Source: QYOJ01 sp043806735
GTDB taxonomy: Bacteria; Bacteroidota; Bacteroidia; Bacteroidales; FEN-979
Length of the DNA stretch: 64,000 nt
Assembly (NCBI GenBank): GCA_043806735.1
Contig: JAZDGR010000052.1
Coordinates: forward strand, 1 to 64,000
Reading direction: 5' to 3'
Translations under genes and position numbers: made by a program
Shown: piece after piece, positions 50,916-59,920 of the stretch
Layout: every line of letters starts with the position of its first letter
How positions within the stretch are numbered: the stretch's first letter is position 1
The notes under the pieces: model-generated
The model's database searches: none
Told to the model about the DNA's origin: nothing
What the model saw: the letters and a program-made list of their open reading frames with translations, nothing else

Positions 50916-51991
50916 TCCTGGTTGCTCTCAGATTCCGCTTTCGCGGGCTGAAGCGGATTTTTTCTCAGTTCTTTGTATTGAACCCGGTTGTTGAATATAT
51001 CACATGCCAGGAACAGGGCATGCCGGAATGCTTCCGGGTTGGCTTCGTTTTTCCCGGCAATATCGAACGCCGTTCCGTGAGCCGGAGAGGTACGGATCAC
51101 CGGCAATCCCGCAGTATAGTTCACCCCTTCATCGAAGGATAACAGCTTGAACGGAACCATCCCCTGGTCGTGGTAGATTGCCAGGATCCCGTCGAAAGCG
51201 CGGAAATTGGAGGAGCCGAAGAAACCGTCGGCCGGAAAGGGGCCAAAAACCAGGATCCCTTCCCCGAAAGCTTTATCGATGGTGGGTTTGATGATGCGGG
51301 TATCCTCATCCCCGATCAGACCGTCGTCTCCGGCATGCGGATTGAGCGCCAGGACCGCGATTCTGGGTTTCAGTACCCCGAAGTCCTGTATCAGGGATTG
51401 ATTGAGGATTTTGATCTTGTTCAATAAAAGCTCCTCTGTGAGGGTTTCCGATACCTTCGACAGGGGAATATGACCGGTTACCACCCCGATCCGGAACTGC
51501 TTGTTCACCATCAGCATCAGCATCTCCCTGACTTTGCATTTCTCAGCCAGGTATTCGGTATGACCGGGAAACTGGAAACTCTCTGACTGAATATTTTTTT
51601 TGTTGATGGGAGCTGTCACCAGCACATCGATCTGATTTCTCAACAGGTCCGATGTCGCCATTTCCAACGATTTGAACGCCAGCTCTCCGGCTATCGGGGT
51701 TAGCTTCCCTATGTCAATTTTTACTTCATCTTCAATGATGTTGATGATGTTCGGCCTGCGAGGATGAGCCTGGTCAGCCCTTTTCACAAGGTTGAAGTTG
51801 AGGTCGGTGATGTTCATGATCTTGCGGTAGTAAGATGCTACCTTGGAAGAGCCATACACAATGATGGTATAATTCTCAAGCAACCACTGATCCTGTAACG
51901 TTTTTATAATGATCTCGTAACTGATCCCGTTGATATCCCCGTGAGAAATTCCCACCCGGATGCGGTTTTCTTTTTCTGCAATCTGTTCCAT
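50912..51991 (-). CDS. pdxA: 4-hydroxythreonine-4-phosphate dehydrogenase
   Basis: 359 residues; acts in pyridoxal-5'-phosphate synthesis by the DXP-dependent route. Landmarks: GISHGDINGISYEIIIK, TAPINKKNIQ, FPGHTEYLAEK (metal His), VLALNPHAGDDGLIGDED, and YHDQGMVPFKLLSFDEGVNYTAGLPVIRTSPAHGTAFDIAGK. It is the first gene of the minus-strand run into murF-alr; the racemase partner uses PLP, so the linkage is functionally plausible. Confidence 0.95.
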   Translation of the reverse strand: MEQIAEKENRIRVGISHGDINGISYEIIIKTLQDQWLLENYTIIVYGSSKVASYYRKIMNITDLNFNLVKRADQAHPRRPNIINIIEDEVKIDIGKLTPIAGELAFKSLEMATSDLLRNQIDVLVTAPINKKNIQSESFQFPGHTEYLAEKCKVREMLMLMVNKQFRIGVVTGHIPLSKVSETLTEELLLNKIKILNQSLIQDFGVLKPRIAVLALNPHAGDDGLIGDEDTRIIKPTIDKAFGEGILVFGPFPADGFFGSSNFRAFDGILAIYHDQGMVPFKLLSFDEGVNYTAGLPVIRTSPAHGTAFDIAGKNEANPEAFRHALFLACDIFNNRVQYKELRKNPLQPAKAESESNQE

Positions 51992-51992
51992 A

Positions 51993-52020
51993 TTTCTATT
52001 TTCCTAATTTCCTATTTTCC
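51993..52020. repeat. Octamer-type array TTCCTAAT/TTCCTATT
   Basis: Three to four imperfect 8-bp units immediately upstream of the pdxA start on its 5' side. Confidence 0.6.
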
Positions 52021-52197
52021 CAACTTGGCTGAGCCAGAACCAAACAAGAATAAAAGCGTAAATTTAGCATAAAAGGCTAAGTGAAGCCCGAAAAGAAGAT
52101 ATTGTAAGCGAAGCTATTGCATAGAATGGTAAAACCAAGGGGTTACTGCACATTTTATAGTTTTTAAGGCACTAATTTCACAGTTTCCTTTCCCCTC

Positions 52198-52842
52198 CTA
52201 CCAGTATGGCTTCCCCTTAAACTGGTAAAACAACGACAGTGAAAGCACATCATTGTATTGCCCGGTATCGAAAAACCGCTTTTTATAACCATTCGCCACG
52301 CCATCGCGGATCGAGAGGATCGAGTTGTTGGTGCGGAAATTGACTTTAAGGCTTTTGGTAATGTAGCACGAAACGCCTATGATCGCGTTGAAGGTGAGGG
52401 TGCGCAACGGGATCCCTTCATCGTGTATCTCATACCCGTCATATCGCTCTTCATAGGAACCAACCAGGATATCGAAGGCCGGTCCGATCTCCACGCTTAA
52501 CCGTTTCAGGAAATTATACTGATAAAGGATCGGGATTTCAATGTAATTCAGCCGCAATTTGTAACTCCAGCTGTCTCCTTTTTCGTAATCGGCATTTTTG
52601 CGGCTTCCTTTCTGGATGAATTCCAACTCCATCTGGAAGGATGAATGCCTGCTGATGTCGAGGACCACAAAACCCCCGCCCTGGAACCCCACCTTGTCAA
52701 ATCCTTCCCACAGGTCTCCTGCAACCTGGCTGACATTGCCACCTCCCATCAACCCGCCGTCGAACTTCTGGGCAGTAAGTCGGCTACCTTTAAGAGACAA
52801 CAAGTAAAGTATCCCCAAAACTACAACTGCTTTCGTATTCAT
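52198..52842 (-). CDS. Outer-membrane beta-barrel protein (PorT-like domain)
   Basis: 214 residues. A signal peptide ends about LTAQ, and the mature chain is an eight-strand-type beta-barrel pattern: FDGGLMGGGNVSQVAGD, SSFQMELEFIQKGS, YIEIPILYQY, LSVEIGPAFDILVGS, and a C-terminal LSLSLFYQF. It belongs to the broad Bacteroidota PorT/outer-membrane barrel group; a specific T9SS role cannot be claimed. Divergent from the response-regulator gene. Confidence 0.78.
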   Translation of the reverse strand: MNTKAVVVLGILYLLSLKGSRLTAQKFDGGLMGGGNVSQVAGDLWEGFDKVGFQGGGFVVLDISRHSSFQMELEFIQKGSRKNADYEKGDSWSYKLRLNYIEIPILYQYNFLKRLSVEIGPAFDILVGSYEERYDGYEIHDEGIPLRTLTFNAIIGVSCYITKSLKVNFRTNNSILSIRDGVANGYKKRFFDTGQYNDVLSLSLFYQFKGKPYW

Positions 52843-52873
52843 ATATAAGTTATAAGGTCAGGAGGTCAGACGC

Positions 52874-52894
52874 TTCACGTCTCACGTTTCACGT
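52874..52894. repeat. Heptamer array, unit TTCACGT
   Basis: Three units (TTCACGT, CTCACGT, TTCACGT) in the divergent region between the outer-membrane protein and the response-regulator gene. Confidence 0.75.
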
Positions 52895-52934
52895 CATAAA
52901 ATTACGATTTTATCCCGAATCTTCTCACATTTGT

Positions 52935-52942
52935 TAACTTTG
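52935..52942 (+). promoter_or_regulatory. -7 box TAACTTTG of the RprXY-like pair
   Basis: Matches TAnnTTTG, 26 bp before the TTG start codon of the response-regulator gene. Confidence 0.55.
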
Positions 52943-52968
52943 AAGCTCAGTTTCAGAATTCGGTCTCT

Positions 52969-53667
52969 TTGGAAAACGCAGATTACAGAATCCTTCTGGT
53001 CGACGACGAAGCGGATATCCTGGAATTCCTCGGATATAACCTGAAACGGGAAGGGTACCAGGTTGCCAAAGCCAGAAGCGGGAATAAGGCGATCAGGCTT
53101 GCCAGGGAATTTCTTCCTCACCTGATCATCCTGGATGTGATGATGCCCGGGATGGATGGGATGGAAACCTGCGCTGTCCTGCGAAATATGCCCGAATTGA
53201 AACATACGCTTGTCATCTTTCTTACAGCCCGGGGCGAAGACTATTCTCAGATTGCCGGGTTTGAGGCAGGAGCGGATGACTACATCACAAAACCCATTAA
53301 ACCCAGGCTTTTCCTTTCACGGATCCAGGCTTTACTGAGACGTCACGGAACGCAGGGTCCGGAAACCGATGTTGTACCGGAGCTGCTTGTTACCCGTCAT
53401 TTGACCATAGACAAAGGAAAGTATACGGTCCTCCGGAATGGCATGGAGATTTCCCTGCCAAAAAAGGAATTTGAACTGCTGCGGTTCCTGGCTTCCTCCC
53501 CAAACAAAGTGGTGACCCGCGAGGAGATCTTTGCAGCAGTTTGGGGAGACGACGTCCTTGTGGGCGAACGAACCATCGACGTGCATATCCGTCGCATCAG
53601 GGAGCGGTTGGGGATTGAGAACATCAAAACGGTCAAAGGAGTTGGGTACAAATTTGAAGACCGATGA
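52969..53667 (+). CDS. OmpR/PhoB-family response regulator (RprY-like)
   Basis: 232 residues. Receiver domain (about 1-120): LLVDDEAD, acceptor Asp in LIILDVMMPGMDG, Thr/Lys in FLTARGE and ITKPIKP. Winged-helix DNA-binding domain (about 135-232): EFELLRFLASSPNKVVTREEIFAAVWG and RTIDVHIRRIRERL...IKTVKGVGYKF. The start is a TTG; no in-frame ATG occurs before the receiver core. The promoter position supports this. It overlaps the histidine-kinase gene by 4 bp. Confidence 0.93.
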   Translation: MENADYRILLVDDEADILEFLGYNLKREGYQVAKARSGNKAIRLAREFLPHLIILDVMMPGMDGMETCAVLRNMPELKHTLVIFLTARGEDYSQIAGFEAGADDYITKPIKPRLFLSRIQALLRRHGTQGPETDVVPELLVTRHLTIDKGKYTVLRNGMEISLPKKEFELLRFLASSPNKVVTREEIFAAVWGDDVLVGERTIDVHIRRIRERLGIENIKTVKGVGYKFEDR

Positions 53668-54725
53668 AATACCATGAACCACGGCTTATTTCATTGATCA
53701 ATTCTGCGTTGGTCACGTTCGTTTATATCCTTTTTCTTCTGCTGGGGGGATGGATTCTTTTTCCCGGTATCCTGAATTCTGTTCAGGCCTGTTTGTTTAT
53801 CGTCCTGTCAGCAGCAATTCTTTTCCTGATTTCCTTTTTTATTTTCCGGTATACGTTGGAACGCTTCATCTATAGCAAAATCAGGTTGATCTACAAAACG
53901 ATCCACGAAAGTAAGATCAGGAAAGGGCAGGCAAAATCTTCGCGGATCGATCCCCGGTTACTTGAAAATGTGGGCCGGGAAGTTGAAGTCTGGCAGCAGG
54001 AAAAGAGCCGGGAGATTGAGCAGTTGAAACAGCTTGAGCAGTACCGGAGGGAGTTTATCGGCAACGTGTCGCACGAACTGAAAACCCCGTTATTCAATAT
54101 CCAGGGATATGTGTTGACTTTGCTGGATGGCGGTCTGGATGATTCTTCCATCAACCTGGAATACCTGAAACGGACCGAGAAAAGCATTGAGCGGCTGATC
54201 CGGATTGTGGAAGACCTGGATGAGATTTTCCTGCTGGAATCAGGTCAGCTCAAACTGAATGTGACCCGGTTTGACATCAATTCCCTGTCGAAGGAGGTGT
54301 TGGAGCTGCTGGAGGTAAAAGCCAGGAAAAAGAGCATCCGGCTGGTTCCTGCGAAAGAAGATAAACCCATATCCGTAGAAGGGGATAAAGAAAAGATCCG
54401 GCAGGTGCTCACGAACATCCTGGAGAACTCGATCCGGTATGGTGTTGAGGAGGGGAAGACAAAAATCAGTTTCTTCGACATGGGGGAGCATATCCTTACT
54501 GAAGTCACCGACAATGGGATAGGAATTGAGCCGGAGGAGTTGTCCAGGGTCTTTGAACGGTTTTACCGTACGAAAAGCGGCCGGGCTTCTTTTTCGAAAG
54601 GGAAAGGGCTCGGACTGGCAATTGTCAAACACATCCTGGAAGCTCATCAACAAACGGTAAATGTCAGAAGTACTCCTGGCGTCGGAACTACCTTTGGGTT
54701 TACCCTTAAGAAAGTCAACATCTAG
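53664..54725 (+). CDS. Membrane sensor histidine kinase (RprX/PhoR-like)
   Basis: 353 residues. Two TM helices at the N-terminus with a very short periplasmic loop (about 15-65), a coiled linker, HisKA with the acceptor His in NVSHELKTPLFNIQGYV, and HATPase with LTNILENSIRYG, DNGIGIEPEEL and GKGLGLAIVKHI. The tiny extracytoplasmic part suggests it senses the membrane or a partner protein. Translationally coupled to the preceding regulator; no HAMP or PAS domain is evident. Confidence 0.92.
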   Translation: MKYHEPRLISLINSALVTFVYILFLLLGGWILFPGILNSVQACLFIVLSAAILFLISFFIFRYTLERFIYSKIRLIYKTIHESKIRKGQAKSSRIDPRLLENVGREVEVWQQEKSREIEQLKQLEQYRREFIGNVSHELKTPLFNIQGYVLTLLDGGLDDSSINLEYLKRTEKSIERLIRIVEDLDEIFLLESGQLKLNVTRFDINSLSKEVLELLEVKARKKSIRLVPAKEDKPISVEGDKEKIRQVLTNILENSIRYGVEEGKTKISFFDMGEHILTEVTDNGIGIEPEELSRVFERFYRTKSGRASFSKGKGLGLAIVKHILEAHQQTVNVRSTPGVGTTFGFTLKKVNI

Positions 54726-54728
54726 GCA

Positions 54729-55703
54729 TCAGCTTTTTCGCTCGGTCGTAAACAGGACCAACTGCTCCAGGGATTCACGGCAGGGGCCGGGCGGGAAGGT
54801 ACGGATCAGTGAAATGGATTTATCGCGGTATTCCATCATCTTTTCCCGGGCATAATCGAGGCCTCCGCTTTGCCTGACTTTTTCCATCAGTTGCGCTACC
54901 CTTTCGGGATTGGTATTATGGTTCTTCACGGTATTGATGATCCATCTCTTTTCTGTGAAAGGGGTATTATTGAGCAGGTAAATCAGGGGCAGCGTCATTT
55001 TCTGGTCTTTGATGTCGATGCCGTTTGGTTTTCCTGTAATTTTCCCGGATGCATAATCAAACAGGTCGTCCTTTATCTGGAAAGCGATCCCGGTATATTC
55101 TCCAAACAGGCGCATCCGTTCTACCGTTTCGTCATTGGCACCTGCGGATGCCGCGCCCGAAGCACAACAGGAAGCAATCAGGGATGCTGTTTTCTTCCGG
55201 ATGATTTCGAAATAGATCTCTTCCCGGATGTCTAGTCTGCGTGCTTTCTCGATCTGCAAAAGCTCCCCTTCGCTCATCTCCTTCACGGCCCGGGAAACGA
55301 TCTTCAGGAGACTGAATTCATTCTTTTCAAGGGACAGGAGCATCCCCCGGGAAAGTAAAAAGTCGCCGACCAGCACGGCAATTTTATTCTTCCAAAGGGC
55401 ATTGACCGAAAAAAAACCCCTTCGCATATTCGAGTCATCCACCACATCGTCGTGGACCAGGGTAGCAGTATGAAGCATTTCAATCAGGGATGCCGCCACA
55501 TAAGTGCTCTCACTCACCTCTCCGCAGACCCGGGCAGACAAAAAGACAAACACCGGACGAATCTGTTTCCCTTTTCTCCGGATGATGTAGTTCGTAATGG
55601 TATCAAGCAGGAGAACCTGGCTTTTCATATAGTCTTTGAACTTGCCGTTAAAAATTTCGAGGTATTCGGCAACAGGAGCTTTGATCTGTTCTAAAGACTG
55701 CAT
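54729..55703 (-). CDS. All-trans polyprenyl diphosphate synthase
   Basis: 324 residues; extends isopentenyl diphosphate chains, in Bacteroidota typically for the menaquinone side chain. First Asp-rich motif DDVVDD (in LVHDDVVDDSNMRRG) and second DDLFD (in FQIKDDLFDY), GKQIRP for diphosphate binding, and the conserved VLVGDFLLS. Chain length cannot be read with certainty. Converges on the kinase gene, 3 bp away. Confidence 0.92.
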   Translation of the reverse strand: MQSLEQIKAPVAEYLEIFNGKFKDYMKSQVLLLDTITNYIIRRKGKQIRPVFVFLSARVCGEVSESTYVAASLIEMLHTATLVHDDVVDDSNMRRGFFSVNALWKNKIAVLVGDFLLSRGMLLSLEKNEFSLLKIVSRAVKEMSEGELLQIEKARRLDIREEIYFEIIRKKTASLIASCCASGAASAGANDETVERMRLFGEYTGIAFQIKDDLFDYASGKITGKPNGIDIKDQKMTLPLIYLLNNTPFTEKRWIINTVKNHNTNPERVAQLMEKVRQSGGLDYAREKMMEYRDKSISLIRTFPPGPCRESLEQLVLFTTERKS

Positions 55704-55800
55704 CGGTACCGGATTGGTGTGTAAAAATAAGGATAATTCAACAGGTAACTATAGGATTATCCTGATAAAAATAAGAATTTTGCAGCCTAACCTCAATCTG

Positions 55801-56580
55801 ATGGCGGGATTCCTGTTTCATGAAGTGGTCTTCGGTCCGGTCCGCAGCCGGCGACTCGGACTCTCCCTGGGCATAAACCTGTTACCTACGCACTCCAAAT
55901 ATTGTTCTTTTAACTGCATCTACTGTGAATGCGGCTGGACACCGCCCGTCTCGGGAACCCTTCCGGAAATCCCCTCACGGGAAGAGGTTTTCTGGTACCT
56001 GGAAAAACAGCTTAAGGAATTGAAAGAGGAGGATTACCTCCCCGATGCAATCACTTTTGCCGGGAACGGTGAGCCCACGATCCATCCCGGTTTCCCGCAG
56101 ATCGTAGAGGATACGATCTCTTTGAGAAACCTCTATGCGCCTGACGCAAAGGTGACTGTGCTGTCCAATGCCAGTTTGCTTAACAGGGAAGAAGTTTTCA
56201 GGGCGTTGCTCAGGCTGGACCACAACATCCAGAAACTCGATGCCGGAAGTGATCGGATTTTTCGCCTGATGAACAATCCGGTTGAACCTGTCAGGTTAGA
56301 AGAACTGGTAAACAACCTGAAACGGTTTCACGGGAACGTAATCATCCAGTCGATGTTCCTGCGCGGGATCTATAAAGGAGAGGAGGTCGACAATACCACA
56401 GATGAAGAGGTTTCAAAGTGGCTGAATCACCTGCAGGAGATCACCCCGAAATCGGTTATGATCTATCCGGTAGCCCGTGCTACTCCGGTTCATACCCTGG
56501 AAAAAATCCCTATCTTTACCTTGGAAAAAATCGCGGAAAAAGTCCGGGCAGCCGGGTTAAAGGTTGAAGTCTATCAGTGA
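55801..56580 (+). CDS. Radical SAM protein (COG0731-like)
   Basis: 259 residues from the ATG at 55801; the open frame continues upstream into the divergent polyprenyl synthase gene but carries no family pattern there. Cluster motif C-x3-C-x2-C in KYCSFNCIYCECGW; also FGPVRSRRLGLSLGINLLP, the GNGEPTIHP segment and LSNASLL. This is the radical SAM group related to wyosine-synthesis-like enzymes; the substrate is unknown. Single gene, divergent from the polyprenyl synthase and 14 bp upstream of a small repeat protein. Confidence 0.85.
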   Translation: MAGFLFHEVVFGPVRSRRLGLSLGINLLPTHSKYCSFNCIYCECGWTPPVSGTLPEIPSREEVFWYLEKQLKELKEEDYLPDAITFAGNGEPTIHPGFPQIVEDTISLRNLYAPDAKVTVLSNASLLNREEVFRALLRLDHNIQKLDAGSDRIFRLMNNPVEPVRLEELVNNLKRFHGNVIIQSMFLRGIYKGEEVDNTTDEEVSKWLNHLQEITPKSVMIYPVARATPVHTLEKIPIFTLEKIAEKVRAAGLKVEVYQ

Positions 56581-56594
56581 AAAACCAATAACCA

Positions 56595-56999
56595 ATGACT
56601 TTTTACTATCCAGCTAAGATCTGGCTTGCTTTCGGTGAAACCTTCGCCGGGAATCAGAAAATTGTGGACTGGTTAATTCACAACGGTTATCCCGAAGTAG
56701 CAGCTTTGTCGCATGCCATGAGAGGCAGCGACGAGGCGTTTACCTGGCTTATGACCCACGGTTTCCTGCACCTGGCTGCGCTTGACAGCGCCGTTACCTC
56801 GGAAGATCCGAAAGCGTATCAATGGCTCAAGGACAATAAACATCTTTTCCTCATTGTCTTTGCCGATGCCTGCCGCGGGAAACCGATATCTATTGCCTGG
56901 TTCCGGAAGCATAAGTTAGATGGATTCCTGCTGATTGCAATGAGGATCAAATCATTTTGCGATAATCAAACCCATGACTATCACAAAAAGCGGTTTTAA
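56595..56999 (+). CDS. Small helical-repeat protein, function unknown
   Basis: 134 residues, not recognised as a named family. From about residue 18 it consists of four tandem units of 25-26 residues with the pattern G-x3-[AI]-x2-W-[LF]-x2-[HN]-x3-x-x-A-x3-[AS]-x-A, for example AFTWLMTHGFLHLAALDSA. Each unit reads as a helix-turn-helix, somewhat like ankyrin or Sel1 repeats but shorter. Probably a protein-binding scaffold. Its start overlaps the second of two AACCAAT heptamers (56583-56596). Fourteen bp from the radical SAM gene. Confidence 0.6.
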   Translation: MTFYYPAKIWLAFGETFAGNQKIVDWLIHNGYPEVAALSHAMRGSDEAFTWLMTHGFLHLAALDSAVTSEDPKAYQWLKDNKHLFLIVFADACRGKPISIAWFRKHKLDGFLLIAMRIKSFCDNQTHDYHKKRF

Positions 57000-57008
57000 C
57001 ACCCGGGA

Positions 57009-59687
57009 TTAGCTGCAGCGGGAGTAATCGCAGTGGCGGCAGCGGACACACCCCTCCTCGTATACAAGGCCGTCTTTCTGGTGGCATTTCGGGCAATCGT
57101 GTTCGGCGGCTTTGGTACCGTCGGGGATGAACTTCTTCAGCGCACGTTCCACGCCATTTTTCCAGGTATTGATGGAATCCACCTCAAAATGGAGTTTGGA
57201 TATGATGTTGACCACAAAGGGAAGCGGCATCCCATGACGGAGGATCCCGGAGATCAGTTTGGCATAGTTCCAGTATTCCTTGTCAAATGACCGGGAGAGT
57301 CCTTCGATGGTGATCTTGTATCCCTGGCGATCTTCAAACTGGAAGTCGTAACGCGACTGGATGCTGTCGGGGCGACTTTTGACGATCCATCCTTTCTGCA
57401 CCCAGGTGGGTACCCAGAAATCGTCGGAGAGTCCGGTGAAGATTTCATAGGGCCTTCCGTTGAGCAATCCGACTACGGCCACCCATTTTTCTTTGTCGTT
57501 TTGGAACCGTACGATCTCGGCTTCCAGCTTATCGGGCCGGTGAGGAGCCTTTGTTTCCCTGAATTCGTCGAACTCCATTTTTTCCTCTTCCTTGTTGACC
57601 AATACTCCTGCACGTGATCCGTCGCGGTACACGGTCATCCCTTTGCATCCGCTCTTCCAGGCTGTTTCATAAATCGTACCAATCAGTTCCTTGGGGGTAT
57701 CTTTCGGCACATTCACCGTTACGCTTATGGAATGGTCGACCCATTGTTGAACGGCTCCCTGCATTTTTACTTTGGCGATCCAGTCGACATCGTTAGCGGT
57801 AGCCCGGTGGAACGGGGATTTTTTGATGACATCCTTCACCTCCTTATCGCTCCAATGGGATACTTCGTCTACTTTATATCCATTGGTTTCGAGCCAGGTG
57901 ACGAAATTATGGTGGAACACATTGTACTCTTCCCAGGTATCTCCCACTTCATCCGTAAAAGTGATCACTACATTCTTGTCATTGGGATTCACTTTGCGGC
58001 GACGTTTGTAAGAGACGGCAAAGACGGGTTCCAGGCCGGAGGTTGTCTGCGTGAGAATGCTCACCGAGCCGGTGGGGGCAATCGTCAGCAGCGCGATATT
58101 CCGGCGACCCCATTTTTTCATGTCCTCATAAAGTTCAGGATCGGCGTCTTTCAGCCGGAGGATAAAGGGGTTGTTCTTTTCCCGTCCCGTATCATAAATG
58201 GGGAACGGGCCTCTTTCCATTGCCATGGTAACGGAAGAACGGTAGGCTTCGATGGCGAGGATCTTATGGACTTCAACTGAAAAGTCGATGGCTTCCTCGG
58301 AGCCGTACCGGGTGCCGAGAGCTGCCAGCATATCTCCTTCGGCAGTGATTCCAAATCCGGTTCTTCTTCCCTGAATGGCTTTCTTTTTGACGTTGAGCCA
58401 GAGGGTACGTTCGCGGGCCTTGATCTCTTCGAGTTCGGGATCCTGGTCGATCTTCTCCAGGATCTTATCGATCTTCTCCAGCTCAAGGTCTATGACATCA
58501 TCCATGATGCACTGGGCTTTATGGACATGTTCGATGAAGAGCTCCGAGTTAAAATAGGCATCCTGAGTGAACGGATTTGCCACATAATTGTACAGGTTGA
58601 TGGCCAGAAGGCGGCAACTGTCATACGTACAGAGGGGGATCTCTCCGCAGGGATTGGTGGAAACGGTTTTGAAGCCCAGGTCGGCATAACAGTCAGGGAT
58701 CGACTCCCGCTGGATGGTATCCCAGAATAGGATTCCCGGTTCAGCCGATTTCCAGGCGTTATGTACGATCTTGCTCCAGAGGTCCCGGGCGCGGATGGTT
58801 TTTGTTACCGTAGGTTCTGTCGACTCGACCGGATATTTCTGGGTAAATTCCCCATCATGGATCACCGCCTTCATGAAATCGTCGGTAATTTTCACGGAAA
58901 TGTTTGCACCTGTCACTTTCCCGACTTCCAGCTTGGCATCGATAAAATGCTCGGCATCGGGGTGAACAATGGATATACTAAGCATCAGGGCTCCCCGTCT
59001 TCCCTCCTGGGCGACTTCCCGGGTTGAATTGGAATACCGTTCCATGAAGGGGACAATGCCGGTTGAGGTGAGCGCGCTGTTTTTCACCATGCTGTACTTC
59101 GGCCGGATGTGCGAAAGGTCGTGGCCGACGCCTCCCCGGCGTTTCATCAGCTGAACCTGTTCCTCGTCGGTCTTCAGGATCCCGCCATAGGAATCGGCAA
59201 GCCCTTCGTTCCCGATCACAAAACAGTTGGAAAGAGAACCAATCTGAAAATTGTTGCCTATTCCTGCCATGGGGCTTCCCTGAGGTACGATGTACCGGAA
59301 GTCGCGGATCAGTTCGAAGATCTCCTCTTCGCTCATCGGATTGGGGTACTTGCGCTCAATCCGTGCGATTTCCCCGGCAATCCTGCGATGCATGGCATCC
59401 GGAGTCAGCTCGTAAAGGTTCCCTTCCGAATCTTTCAAGGCATATTTGTTGGCCCAGACACTTGCGGCCAGACTGTCGCCCCGGAAATATTCCGTCGATT
59501 TCGCCAGGACTTCATCAAAGGAATATTTTTTCCGTCCGGGTTCCTTTTTGGGCTCCTTTGGTTCCATTTTTTCCTTCATCTCCAAAGCATCAATCGTTAG
59601 TTTAGGCCTGATCCTCTTGTTTAATACTTCGTTATAATAGGTCGTCTCCGTTCCCTGTTGCGTCTTAACGATGGGAGCATCTTCCAT
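57009..59687 (-). CDS. nrdJ: Adenosylcobalamin-dependent ribonucleotide reductase (class II)
   Basis: 892 residues; makes deoxyribonucleotides with a B12 radical, without oxygen. N-terminal landmarks QGSPMAGIGNN, GSLSNCFVIG, LMKRRGGVGHDLSHIRPK and STNPCGEIPLCTYDSC (active-site Cys and Glu); later IAPTGSVSILTQTTSGLEPVF and the TVYRDGSR motif. The C-terminal CPKCHQ...CVRCRHCDYSRC supplies redox-active cysteines. About 80 extra residues at the N-terminus are charged and low in hydrophobics. It stands alone; 233 bp upstream show no obvious cobalamin riboswitch or NrdR box. Confidence 0.94.
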   Translation of the reverse strand: MEDAPIVKTQQGTETTYYNEVLNKRIRPKLTIDALEMKEKMEPKEPKKEPGRKKYSFDEVLAKSTEYFRGDSLAASVWANKYALKDSEGNLYELTPDAMHRRIAGEIARIERKYPNPMSEEEIFELIRDFRYIVPQGSPMAGIGNNFQIGSLSNCFVIGNEGLADSYGGILKTDEEQVQLMKRRGGVGHDLSHIRPKYSMVKNSALTSTGIVPFMERYSNSTREVAQEGRRGALMLSISIVHPDAEHFIDAKLEVGKVTGANISVKITDDFMKAVIHDGEFTQKYPVESTEPTVTKTIRARDLWSKIVHNAWKSAEPGILFWDTIQRESIPDCYADLGFKTVSTNPCGEIPLCTYDSCRLLAINLYNYVANPFTQDAYFNSELFIEHVHKAQCIMDDVIDLELEKIDKILEKIDQDPELEEIKARERTLWLNVKKKAIQGRRTGFGITAEGDMLAALGTRYGSEEAIDFSVEVHKILAIEAYRSSVTMAMERGPFPIYDTGREKNNPFILRLKDADPELYEDMKKWGRRNIALLTIAPTGSVSILTQTTSGLEPVFAVSYKRRRKVNPNDKNVVITFTDEVGDTWEEYNVFHHNFVTWLETNGYKVDEVSHWSDKEVKDVIKKSPFHRATANDVDWIAKVKMQGAVQQWVDHSISVTVNVPKDTPKELIGTIYETAWKSGCKGMTVYRDGSRAGVLVNKEEEKMEFDEFRETKAPHRPDKLEAEIVRFQNDKEKWVAVVGLLNGRPYEIFTGLSDDFWVPTWVQKGWIVKSRPDSIQSRYDFQFEDRQGYKITIEGLSRSFDKEYWNYAKLISGILRHGMPLPFVVNIISKLHFEVDSINTWKNGVERALKKFIPDGTKAAEHDCPKCHQKDGLVYEEGCVRCRHCDYSRCS

Positions 59688-59920
59688 GTACAGCCCGTGT
59701 TAACTTGTTTAACTTAATTTAATTGACTGATTAACCGTATTTTAATAAAACCCCGGGGGGAATTTTTCAGATGCAAGATACTACGAAGAAACGTCTATAG
59801 GGAGAATTTTTATTAACAGAAACAGAGAAGTTATCCCTAATAGACTGACTTCAAAAAACATAGGGCTTAATAAGTCATAAAAAGTCACTTCGCATTGTTA
59901 AGTTGCTCAATTTCTGTGAG

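Noticed and set aside
55636..55800. N-terminal extension of the COG0731-like radical SAM gene
   Set aside because: It reads antisense to the polyprenyl synthase gene and lacks homology-like features; the ATG at 55801 begins the conserved domain.
59688..59920. Cobalamin riboswitch upstream of nrdJ
   Set aside because: I looked for a B12 box (GCCACTG-like) and nested stems in this 233-bp gap and found none; a GTTAA/TTAAC dyad near the start codon is too weak to call. I see no gene here either.
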